DNA of 64,000 bases, from assembly GCA_024692105.1 (NCBI GenBank), contig JAILMZ010000095.1:1-64000 (forward strand), given 5' to 3'. Positions 1 to 8,217 of the stretch are shown here, one piece after another; the stretch's first letter is position 1, and each line of letters opens with the position of its first letter. Made by a program: the position numbers and the translations under genes. Under the pieces are notes generated by a model. The model worked only from the letters and a program-made list of their open reading frames with translations, was not told where the DNA came from and ran no database searches. This DNA comes from Saccharofermentans sp. (lineage in GTDB: Bacteria > Bacillota_A > Clostridia > Saccharofermentanales > Saccharofermentanaceae).

Positions 1-41
1 ATACATAATATAGCAGACGGGTGTGATTTTCGAGTGGAAGC

Positions 42-157
42 GGCAAAAGTCCCGCATTGAGTCTCTGTTTGAGGTCATTTCAGGGACTCAAACAGGGATT
101 TCTCGCATTGAGTCCCTGATTGATGGCAAAAGCGGGACTCAATCAGGGACTTTTGCG
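42..157. repeat. Compound inverted/direct repeat upstream of nothing obvious
   Basis: Two hairpins stand side by side. The first pairs CTGTTTGAG (65-73) with CTCAAACAG (87-95). The second pairs GTCCCTGATTGA (112-123) with a perfect complement at 139-150, around a 15-base loop. Both are preceded by the direct repeat CGCATTGAGT (starting at 53 and 104), and the whole block is bounded by GGCAAAAGTC (42-51) and a near-complement at 148-157. No convincing gene overlaps it. It resembles a mobile or REP-like palindromic element, but the family is not recognised. Confidence 0.6.
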
Positions 158-226
158 CCACCTGCGCGAAAAAGGCCGCCGGGCCGCCACACCCGGCAGG
201 GACCGCGGGCCATCCGGGCAAACTAA

Positions 227-252
227 AAGGCCGCCCCGGATGGAGCGGCCTT
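227..252 (-). terminator. Rho-independent terminator after rpsI
   Basis: On the minus strand AAGGCCGC and GCGGCCTT form a perfect 8-bp GC-rich stem around a 10-base loop, followed by TTTT. It lies 20 bases beyond the rpsI stop and should end the rplM-rpsI transcript. Confidence 0.8.
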
Positions 253-271
253 GGAGTGATCGAACGATCGA

Positions 272-676
272 TTAACGCTTACTGAACTGTGAAGCCTTAC
301 GTGCCTTCTTGAGACCCGGCTTCTTTCTTTCCTTCATTCTTGCGTCTCTTGTGAGGAGTCCGTTGGTCTTCAGAACTGCCTTGTAGGAAGCTTCGTCAGC
401 CTGAACAAGTGCTCTGGAGATTCCGTGACGGATAGCGCCTGCCTGACCTGAGATGCCGCCGCCGATAGCCTTGACTACGACGTCGAACTTGCCCTCAGTC
501 TCAGTGAGAACGAGCGGCTGGCGAACGATGAGCTTGAGTGTATCAAGACCGAAATACTCATCGATGTCCTTACCGTTGATAGTGATCTTACCCTTACCCG
601 GAATAAGTCTTACACATGCTACCGCATTCTTACGGCGGCCTGTGCCATAGTAATAAACTGATGCTTTCTTAGCCAT
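272..676 (-). CDS. rpsI: 30S ribosomal protein S9
   Basis: Full-length S9 (134 aa), a small-subunit protein whose C-terminal tail reaches the P-site tRNA. The N-terminal [10 protein letters not shown] segment, the [15 protein letters not shown] core and the basic C-terminus ending in FSKR are the family hallmarks, and the terminal Lys-Arg is intact. It follows rplM by 12 bases, the usual bacterial L13-S9 pair. A strong terminator lies just downstream and there is no promoter between the two genes, so co-transcription from the promoter upstream of rplM is expected. Confidence 0.98.
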   Translation of the reverse strand: MAKKASVYYYGTGRRKNAVACVRLIPGKGKITINGKDIDEYFGLDTLKLIVRQPLVLTETEGKFDVVVKAIGGGISGQAGAIRHGISRALVQADEASYKAVLKTNGLLTRDARMKERKKPGLKKARKASQFSKR

Positions 677-688
677 GTGAACCTCCGA

Positions 689-1117
689 TTAAAACTTGTA
701 AGCTTCGGGCTTCTGCGCGGTCTGCTCATAGTCAGCGCCTGCATAAACGTGAAGCTTTCTGAACATCTGACGACCGAGTGAGTTCTTGGGAAGCATGCCC
801 TTAACTGCGAGCTCGAGAGCCTTCTCGGGGTTCTTTGCCATCAATGTGCGGTAATCAACTTCCTTGAGTCCGCCCGGATAGCCGGTGTGATGACGGTACT
901 TCTTCTGATCAAGCTTGTTACCTGTGAGCACCATCTTGGATGCGTTGATAACGATTACATAATCTCCTGTATCAAGGAAAGGAGTGAAAGTGGGCTTGTG
1001 CTTGCCGCGGAGGAGCTTAGCAACCTCTGTAGCGAGACGGCCGAGTGTCATGCCCTCAGCGTCGATAAGAAGCCATTTTCTCTCGATTGAATCCTTGGTT
1101 GCAACATATGTACTCAT
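689..1117 (-). CDS. rplM: 50S ribosomal protein L13
   Basis: Full-length L13 (142 aa), a large-subunit assembly protein. The N-terminus ending in [16 protein letters not shown], the motif [12 protein letters not shown], the HHTGYPGG segment and the [18 protein letters not shown] stretch are diagnostic. The ATG follows AAGGAG at a 7-base spacing. It is the first gene of a two-gene operon with rpsI, read from a near-consensus promoter about 60 bases upstream. Confidence 0.98.
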   Translation of the reverse strand: MSTYVATKDSIERKWLLIDAEGMTLGRLATEVAKLLRGKHKPTFTPFLDTGDYVIVINASKMVLTGNKLDQKKYRHHTGYPGGLKEVDYRTLMAKNPEKALELAVKGMLPKNSLGRQMFRKLHVYAGADYEQTAQKPEAYKF

Positions 1118-1155
1118 GTGCGTTCTCCTTAAATTCTATCTTCATTATTAATACT

Positions 1156-1171
1156 GCCGACTTAGGTCAGC
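1156..1171 (-). promoter_or_regulatory. Small hairpin in the rplM leader
   Basis: In the short rplM 5' untranslated region, GCTGAC and GTCGGC can form a 6-bp stem (one G-U pair) around CTAA. Ribosomal protein leaders of the L13 type carry autoregulatory hairpins in this place, but the match here is judged only by position and size. Confidence 0.3.
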
Positions 1172-1177
1172 CTGCAT

Positions 1178-1206
1178 ATAATACTCAGCATGGAAGTGGA
1201 AGTCAA
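1178..1206 (-). promoter_or_regulatory. Sigma-A type promoter of rplM-rpsI
   Basis: On the minus strand, a -35 box TTGACT (1201-1206) and a -10 box TATTAT (1178-1183) are separated by exactly 17 bases. Each box has 5 of 6 consensus bases. The predicted start gives a leader of about 55 bases before the L13 ATG. Confidence 0.8.
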
Positions 1207-1281
1207 GCATTTTTTCGGAAGAATTCTGCGAAAATCGCACAAATTCTCTTTTTTTCTCCGTTTTTCTCGAAAACGGTCTGC

Positions 1282-2814
1282 TTACACGCCGTTCTCGCCG
1301 CCCTCGGTCGTATCCGCGGAAGTCTCCGTCGGGGCGGGTTCCGTCTCTTCGGGAGCCACGGTCGGTACGGGAGGCAGGCCCGGATCTTCAGTATCTCCGC
1401 CTTCGGCATTTTCGCCGCCACCGGCTTCCGCGCCGGGCGTTACCGACGGTGTTGCCGCAGGTGTCAATTCAGGTGTCACAGACGGAGTGGGCGTCACGGA
1501 CGGGATCAGTGCCTCATCGTCGATCATGGGATCATCGCCGGCGGCATCAACAGGAGCAGCGGAGTAGTCTTTCGCCATGCCTACGCATGCACCGACAGCC
1601 ATGCCCGAATGCGTGGTCGAACGCGGAGGATACTTGTCGGGATTGAATTCGTGGTACTGGTCGAGCTGGTCGTCGGTAAGCATGAAGTAGATGCCCTCGT
1701 GGCCCATGAACGGCGTCGCGTCGCAGTGCCACCACTTGCCGTTAAGACGGACAAGGAGCCAGTAGTGACCGCTCGTGGTGATCGGGTATCTCGTGATGTA
1801 CATGTTGCTTATGCCTGCGCGGTCCAGAAGGATCTTGCAGCAGCTCGCATAGATATAGCAGTTGCCCGTGTGAGTCGTGAAACCTATGAATGCCGCCTCT
1901 TCGGGAGTCGAAGCACCCTGTTTGGACGAGTCGTAGGTCATCATGTCGTGAACATAGTTGAAGATCGCAAGTGCGGTCTTGGTCTTTTTCTTGGCCTTGA
2001 GCGTGACAAGGATGTCATCTGCCATCTGGTATACGTATTCGTTGAAATCGTCGCCTTCCGGAGGCAGTATGGTGACAGGGATTTCTTTGCGCGTCGGGTT
2101 GCCGGCATCATCCAGTGCAACATACGCCAGAGTATATGCGCCTATCTTGCTGAAGTTAACGCACGAAGTGTCAATGAAGATCTCCGGGTCCGTGTCGTAA
2201 TCATCCGTAGCCGTGACCCATGCTTCCAGGTCAATCTCTTCGCCGACCATAAGGTTGATGCTGTTCGGAGCATATATCGTCGGTCCCGTGCAGTCGTCTA
2301 TTACGTCGAGTTGCGAGACTACTTCCGAAGAGTTGCCGTACGAATCGAACAGCACGATCGTTACATCCGTGCAGCCGGCGGTGAACTTGTCAGGAATCTC
2401 CTTGAAGTCGATCGTCACATTACCGGACAGATCGTATATATCAGTAACGAAGTCTTCCGCAGAGGGCAGTTCTTTGCCCAGGTAGATGCTCTGGCTGACC
2501 GGCACCGCCGAAGGTGCTGTGGTATCAGAGATCGTAAGAGTGACATCCTCTTCCTTTCCGCCATAGGAGATAACGAGCGGATATGTTCCGGGAACAGAAG
2601 TATCTATGCCCGAGACATCGGTCACGATCGAGGCATCTTCGGGAGTCTCTTCAAAGAAAGCCTGCAGAGTGATTGCCGAGCCTGTCTCAAGGCGGACCTC
2701 ATTGATCAGGTTACCCTGAGCAGACTTGTCGGATATGATCAGGCCCGCAACAACTGCTCCAAGGCAGCAGGCACAACCGGTTCCTATCAATATCCCGACA
2801 CGTCCGACCATCAT
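1282..2814 (-). CDS. Membrane-anchored Ig-like/transglutaminase-like protein 1
   Basis: A 510-aa surface protein with an N-terminal membrane segment (about 5-28), Ig-like beta domains (about 95-250), a transglutaminase-like core (about 260-400) and a disordered Pro/Thr/Glu-rich tail (435-510). The Cys-His-Asp triad of the transglutaminase fold is visible as Cys319 (TGNCY), His350 (SGHYW) and Asp365 (HCDATPF). Proteins of this fold can act as proteases, peptidases or cross-linkers, and the substrate cannot be read from the sequence. Its ATG overlaps the stop of the upstream paralogue (TGATG), so the two are translationally coupled. The acidic repetitive tail occurs only in this paralogue and may span the wall. 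Confidence 0.85.
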   Translation of the reverse strand: MMVGRVGILIGTGCACCLGAVVAGLIISDKSAQGNLINEVRLETGSAITLQAFFEETPEDASIVTDVSGIDTSVPGTYPLVISYGGKEEDVTLTISDTTAPSAVPVSQSIYLGKELPSAEDFVTDIYDLSGNVTIDFKEIPDKFTAGCTDVTIVLFDSYGNSSEVVSQLDVIDDCTGPTIYAPNSINLMVGEEIDLEAWVTATDDYDTDPEIFIDTSCVNFSKIGAYTLAYVALDDAGNPTRKEIPVTILPPEGDDFNEYVYQMADDILVTLKAKKKTKTALAIFNYVHDMMTYDSSKQGASTPEEAAFIGFTTHTGNCYIYASCCKILLDRAGISNMYITRYPITTSGHYWLLVRLNGKWWHCDATPFMGHEGIYFMLTDDQLDQYHEFNPDKYPPRSTTHSGMAVGACVGMAKDYSAAPVDAAGDDPMIDDEALIPSVTPTPSVTPELTPAATPSVTPGAEAGGGENAEGGDTEDPGLPPVPTVAPEETEPAPTETSADTTEGGENGV

Positions 2815-4169
2815 CAGTCCTCTTCGTCGATATAAGGGAAATCGGACTTTATCGTGCCCGTATAGACATTAATGTACTGCTGGACGGATACCGTTGATCT
2901 CTCAGGATACAGGTCACCCTCGAAATCGTGGTTGCCGGCCTTGTTCTTGAGCTCGGCATCCGTACACATGAATACAAAGTTGCCCCAGTTGGCGCCGTCT
3001 TCATTCAGGTACGCCTGCGGATCGCAGTGATACCATCCGCCGTTAAGGTATACCAGGCACCAGTAATGGACCTGCCAGGGATTCGGGCCTCTCTCGACAC
3101 AGATATTGTCTATGCCTGCGACATCGAGCATCGACTTGCAGATGGCCCACCTTCCGTAGCACGAAGCCCTTCTGGTCTCGAAACATTTCACTGCGGCATG
3201 TGCCCACGAAGTATAGTCGGACGAACCGTGCGAGAAGCCGACCTTGTGGTATACCCAGTAGAAGATGTCCATCGCTATCTCGACGTCCGTCTTGTTCTCG
3301 AGGTCCGTGATCTCATCCAATATCTCAGCAGCGTAAGCATAAGCCTGTTCAACGACTTCCTCGTAGGATTCCTCCTCGAGAAGGCCTGCGCTGTAGTTGA
3401 GAACGACTGATACGGTGATCTTCTCCTCCGTTACGTTGCCGACATCGTCGACGGCCTTGTAGGTAACGGGGTAATTGCCGACTATGTTAAGGTTGACGGC
3501 AGTGTTGTCGATCGTGAGGACCGGATTCTCGGCAAAATCGTCAGTGACCGTGACGCCTTCCTTATAAAGGAGTGTGCCTCCGAGCTCGACCGTAAGATCC
3601 TTGAGACCATCTATCTCAGGTCCCGTCTGGTCATCTTTTACGTAGAACGGGACATACTGGATGCGCACGTTGCCGTATGTGTCGGTAAGCTTTATGGGTA
3701 TGTTGAAATCGCCGCCTTCGTCCAGGGCAGGTTCGCCGTCTGCGTACTCAACAGTGTATCCGACCATGTCGAAAACATCCGTCACGCAATCCTCTGCAGC
3801 CGGAACCTCACCGCAATAGACTTCCTGGGCTACCGCCTTGCCTACCGGCGGGGTCTTGTCTACCACGTTCAGAACGGAGTGTACGATGTGGCCTCCGCAA
3901 TCGATATAGACATCGTAGCTTGCAAGCTTGCCGGTATCTATCTGGGAGACATTGGTTATGAACTGTGTGTTAGGCGGAATCTCGGTGAAAAAGCAGCTAA
4001 GCGAGATCGGTCTTCCGTATTCCAGATCCACCGATTCGATCAATTCCGTATCGATCTCGGTTATCATGTCGGTGTACATATGGTAAGCCGTATATGCACC
4101 AAAAAGCATGCCGGTAAGAACCGGCATGATAATGAATCCGAAAATCCGATCCAACTTAAGCTTGATCAT
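2814..4169 (-). CDS. Membrane-anchored Ig-like/transglutaminase-like protein 2
   Basis: A 451-aa paralogue of its two neighbours of the same type. A short basic N-terminus and one membrane segment (about 10-30) are followed by Ig-like domains (about 105-258) containing the shared TVTDDFAENP motif. The transglutaminase-like core has triad residues Cys337 (RASCYG), His368 (VHYW) and Asp383 (HCDPQAY). There is no Pro/Thr tail. It lies 13 bases after the lipoprotein gene at 4183-4776, and its stop overlaps the start of paralogue 1. An enzymatic role outside the membrane is likely, but the reaction is unknown. Confidence 0.85.
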   Translation of the reverse strand: MIKLKLDRIFGFIIMPVLTGMLFGAYTAYHMYTDMITEIDTELIESVDLEYGRPISLSCFFTEIPPNTQFITNVSQIDTGKLASYDVYIDCGGHIVHSVLNVVDKTPPVGKAVAQEVYCGEVPAAEDCVTDVFDMVGYTVEYADGEPALDEGGDFNIPIKLTDTYGNVRIQYVPFYVKDDQTGPEIDGLKDLTVELGGTLLYKEGVTVTDDFAENPVLTIDNTAVNLNIVGNYPVTYKAVDDVGNVTEEKITVSVVLNYSAGLLEEESYEEVVEQAYAYAAEILDEITDLENKTDVEIAMDIFYWVYHKVGFSHGSSDYTSWAHAAVKCFETRRASCYGRWAICKSMLDVAGIDNICVERGPNPWQVHYWCLVYLNGGWYHCDPQAYLNEDGANWGNFVFMCTDAELKNKAGNHDFEGDLYPERSTVSVQQYINVYTGTIKSDFPYIDEED

Positions 4170-4182
4170 TGACCTCCAAGGC

Positions 4183-4776
4183 TCAGAACTGAGCGTTGTA
4201 GATGATGTTGTTTACCTTTCCGTCCTGAAGTACGAATACGATGGAAGAAGAGCCTTTCTCGTATGTCATCGTTGTCTCTGTAGCATTGGAAGACTCGCCG
4301 TAAGCTGCAGTAACTTCGTCTGCCGTGGAACCGATGCAGATGCCCTCTGCCGTGGAGACCGTATCGTCGTTGAGCATGATGCTCGAGATGATATCGGAAT
4401 TACCGGAAGGGTTTGTAGAGATGGAGAAAGAACCACCCTTGTATGTGTAAGTCTTGCTCATTCCGTCGCCTGCGCAGGAAGCTGCCTCAAAGTACTGGGG
4501 ATCGCCTGCAACTGCGTTGAGGGAATCAACAAGGGAATTCATGTCTGTTCCGACGATGACATCAACGCCCTCATAAGTGAATGCGAAGTTTGTGCTTGCT
4601 GCGTTGGGGTCAACAGTAACCTCTACGCCTGCGCCCTGCTGGGGATTTGCACCCTGAGCCTCTGTAGAGATGACATTGACGTCAGATGATACGGGTGCAA
4701 CCTCGGAAGAGCATGCACCGAGTGCGAACATCATGCTTGCCGCAAGAAGTGCAGCAATTACCTTGGAATTTTTCAT
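4183..4776 (-). CDS. Small secreted lipoprotein, unknown function
   Basis: A 197-aa protein with a lipoprotein signal: a basic start (MKNSK), a hydrophobic stretch and the lipobox ALGAC with the lipidated Cys near residue 22. A Ser/Thr/Gln-rich linker then leads to a compact domain of about 130 residues. The domain contains an AEGICIGSTADEVTAAYG segment, like the short repeat folds of SmpA/OmlA or copper-amine-oxidase-like extracellular proteins. I cannot name the family. The ATG has an AGGAGG site 10 bases upstream, and a promoter with a 13-bp palindrome lies before it. It probably leads an operon with the two transglutaminase-like genes downstream. Confidence 0.8.
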   Translation of the reverse strand: MKNSKVIAALLAASMMFALGACSSEVAPVSSDVNVISTEAQGANPQQGAGVEVTVDPNAASTNFAFTYEGVDVIVGTDMNSLVDSLNAVAGDPQYFEAASCAGDGMSKTYTYKGGSFSISTNPSGNSDIISSIMLNDDTVSTAEGICIGSTADEVTAAYGESSNATETTMTYEKGSSSIVFVLQDGKVNNIIYNAQF

Positions 4777-4820
4777 AATTTGATAGCCTCCTATTTAACT
4801 CCAATTTCTCACATTAAAGA

Positions 4821-4848
4821 ATACTATCACAGAATGCCAAATTGGCAA
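4821..4848 (-). promoter_or_regulatory. Promoter with palindromic operator candidate before the lipoprotein gene
   Basis: The minus strand shows TTGCCA (4843-4848), 16 bases, then TAGTAT (4821-4826). A 13-base palindrome TGCCAAATTGGCA (4835-4847) covers the -35 box and part of the spacer, a common place for a repressor site. The spacer downstream of 4848 is very AT-rich. Confidence 0.45.
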
Positions 4849-4885
4849 CATAATAATTATAATAATATGACAAAAAGTTTTCTCA

Positions 4886-5962
4886 TTACTCGGCAGCGTT
4901 GGGACCGTAACTTACAAGCTGCCCATACTGCTCGAGTTCGGCAAGCTGGTCATCGCGCATGTAATCATAGAATGCTATCTTTTCCTGGTAAACCGCGGCA
5001 ACCTCGGGCACATTGCGGTAATCCGTCAGGTCGTAGTTGGTCACGAGGTACTCCCCGAAGAAAGCGGACAGTTTCTCCGCACCGTAGATATTGAGGTGGA
5101 TGCCTGCATCGTAGGTGTCGGTCGACAGGTCGAGGCCCATCTCTTCCTTGTAATCATTGAAGTTCAGATATGTGATGCCGTTGCTGTCTGCAAACTCCTG
5201 TATGTTCTGGTCCCACTCGGGATACCAGCCGTATTCCAGCGGAGCACGCACCAGGATGAGGGTGATGCCGTTCTCCTTGCAAAGGTCCGTGATCTTCTGC
5301 AGATAATACATTGCATTGTCGCCGAACTCCGGGGTAAGCAGAGGCTGCTGGATCGGATATCCGACAAAAGGATTTGTGTCGCAGCGCATGTAGTAGCCGT
5401 TGTGTGAGGTGATTTCTTTCGAGAAGATGCACTGCCAGTCTGTCGGGGTAAGTTCGCTCCAGCGTTCATGGTATCTGAGGATCGGGAAGACATAAGACAG
5501 GAACGTCTCGTCTTCCATCATGGAAGCATTGATGGCATCCACCTTGACGGGAGACCACTGCATGCCGTCCAGTGTCATGCGGTTGTATGCCTCGAATCTC
5601 GGCTGATCGAACTGCATCGAATGTATGGACAGCACGACTATCTTCGGTGTCTCTATCCTGAGCGCGTCTTCGAGAAGATAGTAGGACTGCCAGATGTACT
5701 GCTCGCCCGAACCCCTGATATATGCGGATATTCCGTAGTCCTCATACATCTTGATCGGCGAGATGTTCTCGTACGCATCGCAGTCACCGAAGATAAGGAC
5801 CTCATGCGGGACCTTCTCCTTGTAGTACTCCTCGGTAAAAGAGCCTTCTATGATGCCCTTCTGATACTTGGGCATAAGAAGGCGCTGCGTGAAGAGCAGC
5901 GCTCCGATGCTGACGGCGGTAAGAACTGCCGCAGTTATTGCTGTCTTAAGGCCTTTGTTCAT
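4886..5962 (-). CDS. SGNH-hydrolase-like membrane-anchored protein
   Basis: A 358-aa protein with an N-terminal membrane anchor (about 8-26) and an extracellular alpha/beta domain of SGNH type. Block I reads VLIFGDCDAYENISP, so Cys61 occupies the position where a GDSL enzyme has its nucleophilic Ser. Near the C-terminus, DAGIHLNIYGAEKL gives Asp285 and His289, matching the D..H block. Such proteins are often O-acetyl or D-alanyl transfer partners of surface polymers (DltD-like). With Cys at the nucleophile place, either a thiol enzyme or a non-catalytic role is possible. The upstream GT2 stop adjoins this start, so the two genes form a pair. Confidence 0.7.
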   Translation of the reverse strand: MNKGLKTAITAAVLTAVSIGALLFTQRLLMPKYQKGIIEGSFTEEYYKEKVPHEVLIFGDCDAYENISPIKMYEDYGISAYIRGSGEQYIWQSYYLLEDALRIETPKIVVLSIHSMQFDQPRFEAYNRMTLDGMQWSPVKVDAINASMMEDETFLSYVFPILRYHERWSELTPTDWQCIFSKEITSHNGYYMRCDTNPFVGYPIQQPLLTPEFGDNAMYYLQKITDLCKENGITLILVRAPLEYGWYPEWDQNIQEFADSNGITYLNFNDYKEEMGLDLSTDTYDAGIHLNIYGAEKLSAFFGEYLVTNYDLTDYRNVPEVAAVYQEKIAFYDYMRDDQLAELEQYGQLVSYGPNAAE

Positions 5963-6666
5963 TACATTGCCTTCTTGAGGTTGTGGAAGTCCTTCAGGGC
6001 CTTCCAGCCTATCTTGACGATCTTCGGGATGTTGATGGAATTAGTTCCGCCCTGTCTCGGTCTGAACGTTACTTCCTTGAAGATCATGTCCTCTTTGTAG
6101 TATGCGAAATATGTGGTCATCATGATGTTCGGCAGGTTGTAGTCCTTGTCCAGACGGCCGATGTACTTGGCAACGGTCTGTGCGTTCATGAGACGGAAAG
6201 GCGCATTTGCATCCGGTACCTTGACGTGGAAATAAAGCTTTAAGAGGAAGCATACGACCTTCTCGACGAAAGCCCTGGACTTGCCGTCTCCTCTCACCTT
6301 GCGGTGTCCGAAGATACCCTTGTATGCGGTCCTCATCTCCCAGAACGCACCGAATTCTTCGGGGAGTGTCTGTCCGTCAGAGTCAGTCTGGAAGATATAA
6401 TCAGCGCCCTTGGATATCGCATAGTTGTAAAGCGCGATGACCTTGGGGCCGTGGTATGTACCCGTGTCTGAGATTATCTCGATCTGGGGCATGGTCTCCT
6501 TCATTCTCTCAAGGATCTCATGTGTCTTGTCCTTGCTGCCTGCATCGGCAACGACCAGCCTCGATTCCGGGGACTTGCCCTCGAGCACGGGATACCAGGA
6601 AGATACGACTTCTTCGATATTAGCTTCCTCGTTATATGCGGGCATTACGATATATAAGGTATCCAT
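5962..6666 (-). CDS. Family 2 glycosyltransferase
   Basis: A cytosolic GT-A enzyme. From the chosen start it is 234 aa: MDTLYIVMPAYNEE is preceded by GGAGG seven bases upstream, whereas an in-frame start 36 bases further out has no such site. The nucleotide-sugar fold motifs are the N-terminal PAYNEEANIEEV, ADAGSKDKT (40-48) and the metal-binding QTDSDGQ (D95-S-D97). There are no membrane segments. The acceptor is unknown. It is coupled to the SGNH-like gene and has its own promoter with an extended -10. Confidence 0.88.
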   Translation of the reverse strand: MDTLYIVMPAYNEEANIEEVVSSWYPVLEGKSPESRLVVADAGSKDKTHEILERMKETMPQIEIISDTGTYHGPKVIALYNYAISKGADYIFQTDSDGQTLPEEFGAFWEMRTAYKGIFGHRKVRGDGKSRAFVEKVVCFLLKLYFHVKVPDANAPFRLMNAQTVAKYIGRLDKDYNLPNIMMTTYFAYYKEDMIFKEVTFRPRQGGTNSINIPKIVKIGWKALKDFHNLKKAM

Positions 6667-6679
6667 TGCAGATCCTCCA

Positions 6680-6707
6680 TTGGGTACGGGTTTGTTACCC
6701 AATTATA
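6680..6707 (-). promoter_or_regulatory. Extended -10 promoter with dyad at the start site
   Basis: On the minus strand TGATATAAT is an extended -10 (TATAAT at 6702-6707). Immediately downstream, TTGGGTA and TACCCAA (6696-6702 and 6680-6686) form a 7-bp dyad with a 9-base gap across the expected transcription start. This is either an operator or a small leader hairpin before the GT2 gene. Confidence 0.45.
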
Positions 6708-6717
6708 TCATGAATAA

Positions 6718-8169
6718 TCAGTCGTATTTGACTGAGTGTTTTGAGTAATTGATCATCGACTGCACGGACTCGGTAGCACTCTCGGGATACTTGCTCTCGT
6801 CAAACTTGTAGCCGTTCCAGCCGTTCAGCCAAATGGCCTTGAGTTCGTCCGTGGTGTACATGAAGAAATAGCTCGAATACTCATGTCTCGGCGTCGAATC
6901 GCAGTGATACCACTGTCCGTCGATGCAGATATAGTTCCAGTAGTGCGGGCTGTAAGTATACGGCTCACGCTTTACTATCATGTTCTCGATGCCTGCCGCG
7001 TCATACAGTGCCTTGGCAGCATATGCGATCGTGTAGCAGGTTCCGGCACGGTTGACCAGACCGTCGTAAGCCGCGCGGGTCTGGGATGTGACGTCTGCTT
7101 TCTCAACATAGTTGATGTTGTAACGGCACCACCAGCAGATCTGGAGCGCAATCTCCATGTCTGTCATGCCGGGTTCCGTGATCTGCTCCAAGATCTCTTT
7201 CGCAGCCTCCTCGACCAGATACGGCTCAACGTATGTCGAAGGCTTCTCCTCGAGGGTGACCGTGATCTCGGCCGTGGAAGAATTGCCGCTGAAATCTGTT
7301 GCAGTATAGATGACCGTGTACTCACCTGCCGCGTAGATGTCCACTGCGGTGTTATCGATGGAAAGTACCGGATTGTCGTCGTAGTTGTCGGTGACCGTGA
7401 CGCCGTCCTTGTATGTTATCGGGTCGTCGCAGTAGCCTTCGATGTCCTTGGTTCCGGTGATAACGGGTGCAGTGGTGTCTTTCGTGACAGAGAACGGCAC
7501 CGCAACCGTAGATACGTTGCCGCATGCATCCGTAAGGAGGACATCGAAACTCATCTCTCCTCCGTCGCTGATGTCAGGCTCCTCGGCCCATGCCACCGTG
7601 ACGGCAGTCGCATCCGTGATGCCGGTTATGCACTCTTCTGCGGGCGGCACCTCGTCAACGGAGAACATCGTCTGCGGTATGGCCTCGGCCGTGGCAGGAG
7701 TCGTATCCACAACATGCAGGACACAAGGGTAGTTCCTGTAGTACATCGTGATGGTAAAGTAAATATCCTGCGGGACCGCGTAATTGACTGTCGCAAAATC
7801 AAGATTGCAGCTCACCAGATCGGATATGACGGGAGCTTCGGTGAAGTAGTAATCCAATGTGACGGGGGAAGCAACTTCTGTCGTAACTTCCGGGATGACC
7901 TTCTTTGCCTCGTCGGTCATGAATACGAAGAAGCGGTATACGACCATGATGAATATCGCGCAGACAAAAAGGAACATAAGAAATCCAACGCGGGACTTCT
8001 TCTGCTTCGGCTGCTGCTTCCTGGGGGCAGGTCTCTTGGCCGCATTTGCAGGTCTTGCGGGCCTGCCTTGATGCTGCGCATTCCTGGCGTGTTCGGCTGC
8101 CTTCCTGACCGCAGGATCTGCAGATCTTACGGGCGGCCTGCCTTCATTTGGAAAATCCACTTCTCTCAT
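6718..8169 (-). CDS. Membrane-anchored Ig-like/transglutaminase-like protein 3
   Basis: A 483-aa paralogue. It differs from the other two by a long Arg/Lys/Pro-rich cytoplasmic N-terminus (1-60) ahead of the membrane segment (about 61-83). Ig-like domains follow (about 155-308, with TVTDNYDDNP), then the transglutaminase-like core with Cys378 (AGTCYT), His409 (SPHYW) and Asp424 (HCDSTPR). The basic N-terminal tail could bind nucleic acid, acidic lipid or a cytosolic partner; this is inference. It is divergent from the radical SAM gene, with only 48 bases between the starts. Confidence 0.85.
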   Translation of the reverse strand: MREVDFPNEGRPPVRSADPAVRKAAEHARNAQHQGRPARPANAAKRPAPRKQQPKQKKSRVGFLMFLFVCAIFIMVVYRFFVFMTDEAKKVIPEVTTEVASPVTLDYYFTEAPVISDLVSCNLDFATVNYAVPQDIYFTITMYYRNYPCVLHVVDTTPATAEAIPQTMFSVDEVPPAEECITGITDATAVTVAWAEEPDISDGGEMSFDVLLTDACGNVSTVAVPFSVTKDTTAPVITGTKDIEGYCDDPITYKDGVTVTDNYDDNPVLSIDNTAVDIYAAGEYTVIYTATDFSGNSSTAEITVTLEEKPSTYVEPYLVEEAAKEILEQITEPGMTDMEIALQICWWCRYNINYVEKADVTSQTRAAYDGLVNRAGTCYTIAYAAKALYDAAGIENMIVKREPYTYSPHYWNYICIDGQWYHCDSTPRHEYSSYFFMYTTDELKAIWLNGWNGYKFDESKYPESATESVQSMINYSKHSVKYD

Positions 8170-8181
8170 ATCTCACACATT

Positions 8182-8210
8182 TTATCACTGAGGTCAAATT
8201 AGTGTAGAAT
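8182..8210 (+). promoter_or_regulatory. Promoter giving a probably leaderless transcript
   Basis: TTATCA (8182-8187), 17 bases, TAGAAT (8205-8210). Only seven bases separate the -10 from the ATG at 8218 and no Shine-Dalgarno sequence is present, so transcription should begin at or next to the ATG. Confidence 0.5.
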
Positions 8211-8217
8211 CATTTGC

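Noticed and set aside
42..157. Possible CRISPR repeats
   Set aside because: Only two units, with different palindromes, no regular spacers and no cas gene.
1207..1281. Terminator after transglutaminase-like protein 1
   Set aside because: CCGTTTT/AAAACGG and TGCGA/TCGCA hairpins are present, but neither is followed by a T-tract on the minus strand.
1087..2835. Long plus-strand open frame opposite the first transglutaminase-like gene
   Set aside because: It mirrors the codon bias of a conserved minus-strand gene, has no ribosome site, is Arg/Cys-rich without any family motif, and crosses the promoter of rplM.
6883..8202. Plus-strand open frame of 439 codons opposite transglutaminase-like protein 3
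   Set aside because: Antisense to a gene with an intact domain order and catalytic triad; the translation has no recognisable domain.
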